This document shows positions 59,113 to 64,000 of a DNA stretch of 64,000 nucleotides, piece after piece. Both the position numbers and the translations under genes were made by a program. The notes below the pieces were generated by a model, which saw only the letters and a program-made list of their open reading frames with translations, did not search any database and was not told where the DNA came from. The DNA comes from Aquilaria yunnanensis (lineage: Eukaryota > Streptophyta > Magnoliopsida > Malvales > Thymelaeaceae): contig CM077599.1 of the NCBI GenBank assembly GCA_039654915.1, forward strand, positions 25,729,501-25,793,500, in the 5' to 3' direction. How positions within the stretch are numbered: the first letter of the stretch is position 1; each line of letters starts with the position of its first letter.

Positions 59113-60269
59113 CGGGTAAAATCTAAATTTGGTCCCCTCACTTTAAGGATTGTCCTAATGTAGTTCCTTATCTTTATAAGTGTATCTTAAAGTCCCCTAT
59201 CTCTCTTAACTTGTCCTATTTCAGTCCATTCCATTGGTTAAGTTGTTATCTTGGATGGAAGATGTTTATGTGACACCCATTTTACCACGTGTTACCTTAT
59301 GTCGTAACAATAAGTGACTAGTATGGAAGAACATTAAGTATCAGACTAAAATTGATTAAAGTACAAAATATTAAGGACTTAAGACACATATTAACTGTAA
59401 TCTTCCAATTGCTCGACCACTCCCGCCACCCACGCCGCCACCCACCTCAGCCTCTCCGCCGCCCATTCTCCTGCTTGCTCTTCCTCGATACTAGCTTCCT
59501 CGCCGTCCAGCAAGTCCTCAACCCCTCATCTCTCTTTCCTCTCCCCTTTTCGCTCTCTTCTTCCCCTGACCCTAGACTCTCCATCGATACTCACCTTGCC
59601 TCTTTGTCACCACCTCTAGCCTGCTAGTGAAAATCGCGATCTCGACAATCGAAACTAGGCAAACAAATCCCAAATTTGAAATCCTAATTTTTTTCCTAGT
59701 GTCTTCCCGAATGAAATCCCATACCCATGGCTTAAGAGCAGAGCTCGATTTCTTGGCAGGTAGAGAAGCTAAGAGGAAGAAAGGAGGTTGGCGAGCTAGA
59801 TGGCGATGAAAAAATTAGGGGAGAATGAGGACAAATGGACAATGATGGGTAATGACAAATGAGGATCGACGAAGGCGGGATAGGGACGGACGTGTAAACG
59901 GAGAGGTAGGAGATGGAGAAACGCAACATGGTAGCAGGCGTAGACGACGGCGGCAAACCATGAGAGTTTGGGAAGAGCTGAAATTAGGGTTATTAATTTT
60001 TTAAGTTCCTAAAATTATTTGACTTTGTCAATTCTAGCTTAAGATTTATTATTCTTCCAGTTTTATCATTTATTGTCATAAAAGATGATGCCACGTGGTA
60101 TTTTGGATGCCACATAGACAATTTCCATCAGAACTAATGCCTGAATTGATAGTAGGGACTAAAATAGGACACGTGAGTTAAGTTAGGTGACTTTTGTAGT
60201 CATTTTTTGAGTTAAGGGACCACATTAGGATGACTCTTAAAGTTAGGGGACTAAATTTGAATTTTACCC
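59113..60269. mobile_element. Pack-MULE-like element
   Basis: The outer arms are inverted. The left reads GGGTAAAATCTAAATTTGGT, then CCCCTCACTTTAAGGATTGT; the right, on the complement, reads GGGTAAAATTCAAATTTAGT, then CCCCTAACTTTAAGAGTCAT. The flanks TATACTTTT (59104-59112) and TATACTTTC (60270-60278) match at eight of nine bases. The interior (59395-59990) is GC-rich with proline/serine- or arginine-rich frames and no transposase, as when a Mutator-like element has picked up host sequence. The source gene was not recognised. Confidence 0.75.
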
Positions 60270-61046
60270 TATACTTTCATTTTAATCGCATAGGTCACTA
60301 AACATTTTTTTAAGTCACATGCCCCAATAATGTTTTATAGCAAATCCAATAGATCTAACAACAAAAATCGCAGACCTTTCTAACCTTGTAAAGTCATGGA
60401 ACATTTTGACAAATGTAATAAATCTTCTGTGTCAATTATGGTAAGGACCTTTGGTCTACGAACAAAGTTTATGAGATGCAATGAGAGAGATACTTGTTTC
60501 AATCCTCAGGCATATTAGGTGCCCAAGTCCAACCAATAAAAGGAAAAAGGTCGTGTAGGTCTCAAATCCAAACCCAGCATCAAGCCGTTTCTTTTTATAA
60601 TTTCAAGAAATACAATCTCATTGCTAGAAGACATATTGTGTTCATTTGAAAACACAAATATTTGACGGAAAATTGGGTTAATGTAAGATTAATTGGCCGA
60701 ATCCGTAAAATCCAAAAACTTTGATGACTACATTTAACAATTCTAAAACCCTCCACTTAATCGAGTTAGGAGTTTTTGGGGCCTTTTAGAATTTAGCTGA
60801 CCCAGTCTTTGTCTGGAATGCGTTACTGAGCAGTCCCCTGAGTCAAATTAGACCCAACGCGTTGAATCTTCTCCCCTCCTTCCAGGCAACATCTTCTCTC
60901 CCACCACCACCTCTTTCCATATATTCCCTCATTTCTCGCTCCCCACCCCTTCAACCAATCCCCCACGAACTCTTCAGTCTCCTTCTTTAACTATCTGATC
61001 ACAGTTCCCAATTTCTCAATCGAAAATTCGAAGATTTGGGTTTCAC
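60270..61046 (+). promoter_or_regulatory. Upstream region of the CAF1 gene
   Basis: The last 150 bp before the ATG are C/T-rich (CTCTCCCACCACCACCTC, CCCACCCCTTCAACC), a usual plant 5' UTR texture. A TATA-like CCATATATTCCC lies near 60917. The remainder up to the Pack-MULE is AT-rich without a gene. Confidence 0.45.
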
Positions 61047-61880
61047 ATGGGTTTTCAGGATCTCGCTTCCGATTCCAAGCCCGTGGCGATTCGTGAGGTC
61101 TGGGCCGGTAATCTGGAGTCTGAGTTCGCGCTCATTGGCGACCTCATCGACCGTTACCCTTTCATTTCCATGGACACCGAGTTTCCTGGAGTCGTTTTTA
61201 GGCCACGAGTAGACCCCACGCGCCGCCATCTCCTCCCCTTGGACCACTACCGGCTGCTCAAGTCCAACGTCGACGCGCTTAACTTGATCCAGGTCGGCCT
61301 TACCCTCACCGATGCCGCCGGAAACCTCCCCGACTTGGGGACGGACACTCGGTTCATCTGGGAGTTCAACTTCAGTGACTTCGACGTGGCGCGTGACGCC
61401 TACTCGCCGGACTCAATCGAACTGCTGCGGCGGCAGGGGATCGACTTCGAACGGAATCGCGAGGAGGGCGTCGACTCGGAGCGGTTCGCCGAGTTGATGA
61501 TGTCGTCTGGGCTGGTCTGCAACGACTCGGTGAGTTGGGTCACGTTCCACAGCGCATATGATTTCGGGTACCTGGTCAAGATCCTGACCCGACGGAGCTT
61601 GCCGAGCGGGTTGGGCGAGTTTCTGGATCTTTTGAAGGCGTTTTTCGGGGAGAACGTTTACGACGTGAAGCACATGATGAGGTTCTGCGAGAGCTTGTTC
61701 GGCGGGTTGGATCGGGTGGCCCGGACGCTGGAAGTGGAGCGGGCTGTGGGGAAGTGCCACCAAGCCGGGTCAGATTCGTTGCTGACTTGGCATGCTTTTC
61801 AGAAGATGAGGGACGTATATTTCGTGAATGACGGGCCGGAAAAGCACGCCGGCGTGTTGTATGGATTAGAAGTGTATTAA
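61047..61880 (+). CDS. CAF1: CCR4-associated factor 1 (CAF1) poly(A) deadenylase
   Basis: 277 residues, intronless, as many plant CAF1 genes are. It is a DEDDh-type 3'-5' exoribonuclease that shortens mRNA poly(A) tails as part of the CCR4-NOT complex in the cytoplasm. The acidic residues are readable: D43 and E45 in [13 protein letters not shown]172 in [14 protein letters not shown] and D243 in [15 protein letters not shown], with H238 beside the last. [11 protein letters not shown] (103-113), [10 protein letters not shown] (205-214) and a C-terminus near VLYGLEVY are also family features. Length is typical. The start [19 protein letters not shown] is the family N-terminus and follows a pyrimidine-rich leader. 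The ORF is markedly GC-richer than its surroundings and uninterrupted. It most resembles plant stress-responsive CAF1 members (CAF1-9/CAF1-11 type); I cannot fix the exact orthologue. Confidence 0.97.
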   Translation: MGFQDLASDSKPVAIREVWAGNLESEFALIGDLIDRYPFISMDTEFPGVVFRPRVDPTRRHLLPLDHYRLLKSNVDALNLIQVGLTLTDAAGNLPDLGTDTRFIWEFNFSDFDVARDAYSPDSIELLRRQGIDFERNREEGVDSERFAELMMSSGLVCNDSVSWVTFHSAYDFGYLVKILTRRSLPSGLGEFLDLLKAFFGENVYDVKHMMRFCESLFGGLDRVARTLEVERAVGKCHQAGSDSLLTWHAFQKMRDVYFVNDGPEKHAGVLYGLEVY

Positions 61881-62091
61881 CAAGTGTTAATTACGATTAA
61901 ATATTATTTAATTATTTTGTTAATGAAGATTGAAGAGTAATCTGGAGTGCGTGATATTAAAACGTGGCTGCCACAATGCCGGCTACGCTCGCTGACTTCA
62001 TTGACCCTGGTTTTGGACATTTTTTAAGCGATGACCGCCTGAAAGTTTGAATAGTCTGGTTGGTGGATAGAGCTAGGCTACATTTATAAAA
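61881..62091 (+). other. CAF1 3' flank
   Basis: About 210 bp from the CAF1 stop to the next transposon. AATATTATTTAATTATTTTG just after the stop could serve as an AU-rich poly(A) region. Nothing else is seen. Confidence 0.4.
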
Positions 62092-63392
62092 TCTAAAATT
62101 ACCTAGACCGCCCTGAGGTATATCCAGAACTACATTTGTGTCCTCTCTGTTTCAAACATCCAAAGCTAATTTCGTTAATGACCGTTAAAAGAGAAAAGAG
62201 AAAATGCCAGAAATTTCCATCACAGCCTTCTTCATTGGAAACTTTGTCCCCAAACTTTGCAATTCTATTTGCTCAACCATTAAGCGTTTCTCTCTTTCCG
62301 CCCTTTCTCTCTGCTCTCAGTCGCATCCGAAACCCTAGCCCTAGTTTCCTTCTTCTTCGAGTTTGCGATGGATTCCAACGACGCCTAGGAAGCCCAATTG
62401 CTAGAGCATCTGAACGAATAGGAAGAATCATCGAGACGGAAAGCACACTAGACTTCCAGGACCTTGCTTCTTCTTCACATGCTTGGTTCGTCGTCGGTGG
62501 AGAATTTGCGGTGTCTCTGATTCCACTGCTGAAGCCTCCTCTACCCTCTTCTCTTCTTCGCATGCTGGTTCGGCGATGTGGAGAAAGAATCCGACCGAAA
62601 CCCAGGCGGGCAAAGAGAAACAATAGAGGCAGCGTCGGATTCGCGAAACCACCTTCGTCCAATTCGCAGAATCAACCTTCGTCCGATTCACAAAATCACT
62701 TCCATAATCACCTCCGTTCGATTTGTAGAATCACCTCTGTCCGATTCGCAAAATCAACTCCGCCTGTTTTGGTCGCCTGAAGTGACAAAAAAAGGAGGAG
62801 ACGATTCACTTGACTTCTCGCCTTTTCTCAACGCTGCATCCCTTCTCGCTCACTCGTCCAGCAGCGATGATTTCGTGGGCCTGAGAAGTGCTACGGTTGG
62901 GATTGGTTCGATTGGGAAGTGCCAGATCCCTTGTTTTGGCCTTCAGAGAAGATCGAGTGAAGCAGCTTCACTATTTCCTTTTTCTTTTGTTGCTAGCACA
63001 TTAAAGCACCGAGGGCTAATGGAATTTAATGGCCAGAGGAGATTAAGAAGAAGGGACTAGGTGAGTACCAGACCGAATCATCGATTAGAAGAGCTTAGCC
63101 CCATTAGATCTGGAATTTTCTTTTTCTATTTTGTTCTAATCAATTGGGAGTCTGGTTTTTCATTTCGATTTCGTAGATTTCGTTTTTTTGTATATGGGTT
63201 TTGTTTTTCTTAAGTTAGGGGCAAAGTTTCTGTGAATGAAGGCTATGAGGGCAAAATCAAATATTTTTCATTTTTTGTGGTAATGGTGAATAACAGAGTT
63301 AACTTTCCAAGTGGTAACTGTAGGTATTTGAAACAGGGGGGATACAAGTATAGGTTAGGATATACCTTTCGTAATTTTTGGTAATTTTCCCT
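62092..63392. mobile_element. Pack-MULE-like element with captured gene 5' region
   Basis: 1301 bp. The left arm TCTAAAATTACC...GGTATATCC...CTGTTTCAAAC matches the complement of the right arm GGGAAAATTACC...GGTATATCC...CTGTTTCAAAT. The flanks TTTATAAAA (62083-62091) and TCTATAAAA (63393-63401) agree at eight of nine bases. The interior begins with AAACCCTAGCCCTAG (62330) and ATGGATTCCAACGACG (62367), which look like the 5' UTR and start of a plant gene, but the frame stops at once. Then come diverged repeats of TTCGTCCGATTC and CACATGCTTGGTTCG/CGCATGCTGGTTCG. No transposase. The overlapping ORFs are not credible full proteins. Confidence 0.75.
62640..62765. repeat. Short degenerate tandem repeat in the Pack-MULE interior
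   Basis: The phrase CGTCCGATTCGCAAAATCAC or close variants occurs about five times at 25-30 bp spacing. Confidence 0.7.
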
Positions 63393-63401
63393 CTATAAAA
63401 A

Positions 63402-64000
63402 AGAAGATTATACAGAAGTTTGAATTTTGAATGAACCGAAACTAGAATGGGTATGAGAAAACGTGCAGTAATAAAAATTAGGAAACTTACATAAATCCCC
63501 TCTGATGTGGCTCTCTATTTTTTAAAATTTATAATATACCCCTTAATAGTAACTTCTATATCATATTTTATGCTAATAAATTTAAATGCTTTGATTGCCC
63601 AATAAAGTCTATAAATCAACCACAAGGTTCATCCTTTCATCTCATGGCACCTTTAATTCAATTTTTTTAAAAAAAATATATAACATATTTCTACTAAATT
63701 TTCTTCTCCTGAATAATTTCTATATTTATAAATTTACTAATAATTTCTAAATCTATAATATAATTCTATTTTTATAAATTAAGTTTATGTTTGTGATTAA
63801 TATTAATTTTTATTTTTTAACATCTTATTTACTTTTCAATTAGTTCAAATGGAGAATTATCATCTTTCAAGAAGAACAAATGTATTTTGGCTAGTGTCAT
63901 TTTATTTTGAAAACTAAATCTTGTCATATGAAAGAAGTTTACACATTCTATAATTTTTTTTGCAACACATAATATAAATTATATATTAATATTATTATAT
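63402..64000. mobile_element. Dispersed repeat, second copy of the 11703-12100 family (cut by window edge)
   Basis: From 63483 (GAAACTTACATAAATCCCC) to about 63860 the sequence follows that at 11703-12100. Shared words include AATGCTTTGATTGCCCAATAA against AATGCTTTGATTACCTAATAA (last and first letters overlapping the window copies) and the identical TTTATAAATTAAGTTTATG. Non-coding; type unknown. Confidence 0.65.

Noticed and set aside
62136..63060. Frames of 214 and 160 codons within the Pack-MULE-like element
   Set aside because: They cross repeated blocks, overlap each other and show no domain; the ATG after the UTR-like signature closes at once.

Overview
The window is nuclear DNA of a flowering plant, probably a eudicot. 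It is AT-rich, sparse in genes and dominated by transposable elements in many states of decay. The plant origin rests on a DYW-class pentatricopeptide gene, a GIR-type small zinc-ribbon protein, a CAF1 deadenylase, GT-AG introns and the full plant transposon repertoire (LTR, LINE, Helitron, hAT, CACTA, Mutator-like, Stowaway). I cannot name the species.

Three host genes can be supported. They are a GIR-like (GL2-interacting-repressor family) protein at 16408-16716 (+), a two-exon PPR-DYW organelle RNA-editing factor at 47108-50190 (-), and an intronless CAF1 deadenylase at 61047-61880 (+). Each lies within about 1 kb of a transposable element. The rest is transposons, their nested insertions and unassigned AT-rich spacer.

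Layout. 1-2660: end of a minus-strand LTR retrotransposon with a 47-bp tandem array in its leader, inserted in a CACTA-type end (to 2832). 2833-8384: low-complexity DNA, a GC-rich gene-fragment-like patch and the first copy of a Mutator-like MITE (7023-7609). 8385-9741: non-autonomous CACTA element with matching 3-bp target duplications. 10690-15427: dead LINE split by two insertions, the second a hAT-type element that carries two Stowaway MITEs. 15642-16223: second Mutator-like MITE, just upstream of the GIR-like gene. 19662-20722: CACTA-like element with pyrimidine-rich interior. 20901-38548: a roughly 17.6-kb minus-strand Helitron with 3' hairpin/CTAG end, 5' TC end, Rep-helicase and RPA1-like genes. 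A 3740-bp hAT element (23546-27285) with an 8-bp target duplication and nearly intact transposase sits inside the RPA1 gene. 39443-42250: LTR-retrotransposon remnants. 42400-46854: decayed minus-strand Copia element. 47108-50190: PPR gene. 52060-53500: LTR-retroelement noncoding remnant. 54561-55800: CACTA end holding the third Mutator-like MITE, which itself holds a Stowaway. 59113-60269 and 62092-63392: two Pack-MULE-like elements on either side of CAF1.

The main result is the set of insertion boundaries readable by eye. Target-site duplications were found for the three-copy Mutator-like MITE family, one CACTA, three hAT-type elements and two Pack-MULE-like elements. They give a relative order of events: Helitron before hAT; LINE before hAT MITE; CACTA before MULE before Stowaway.
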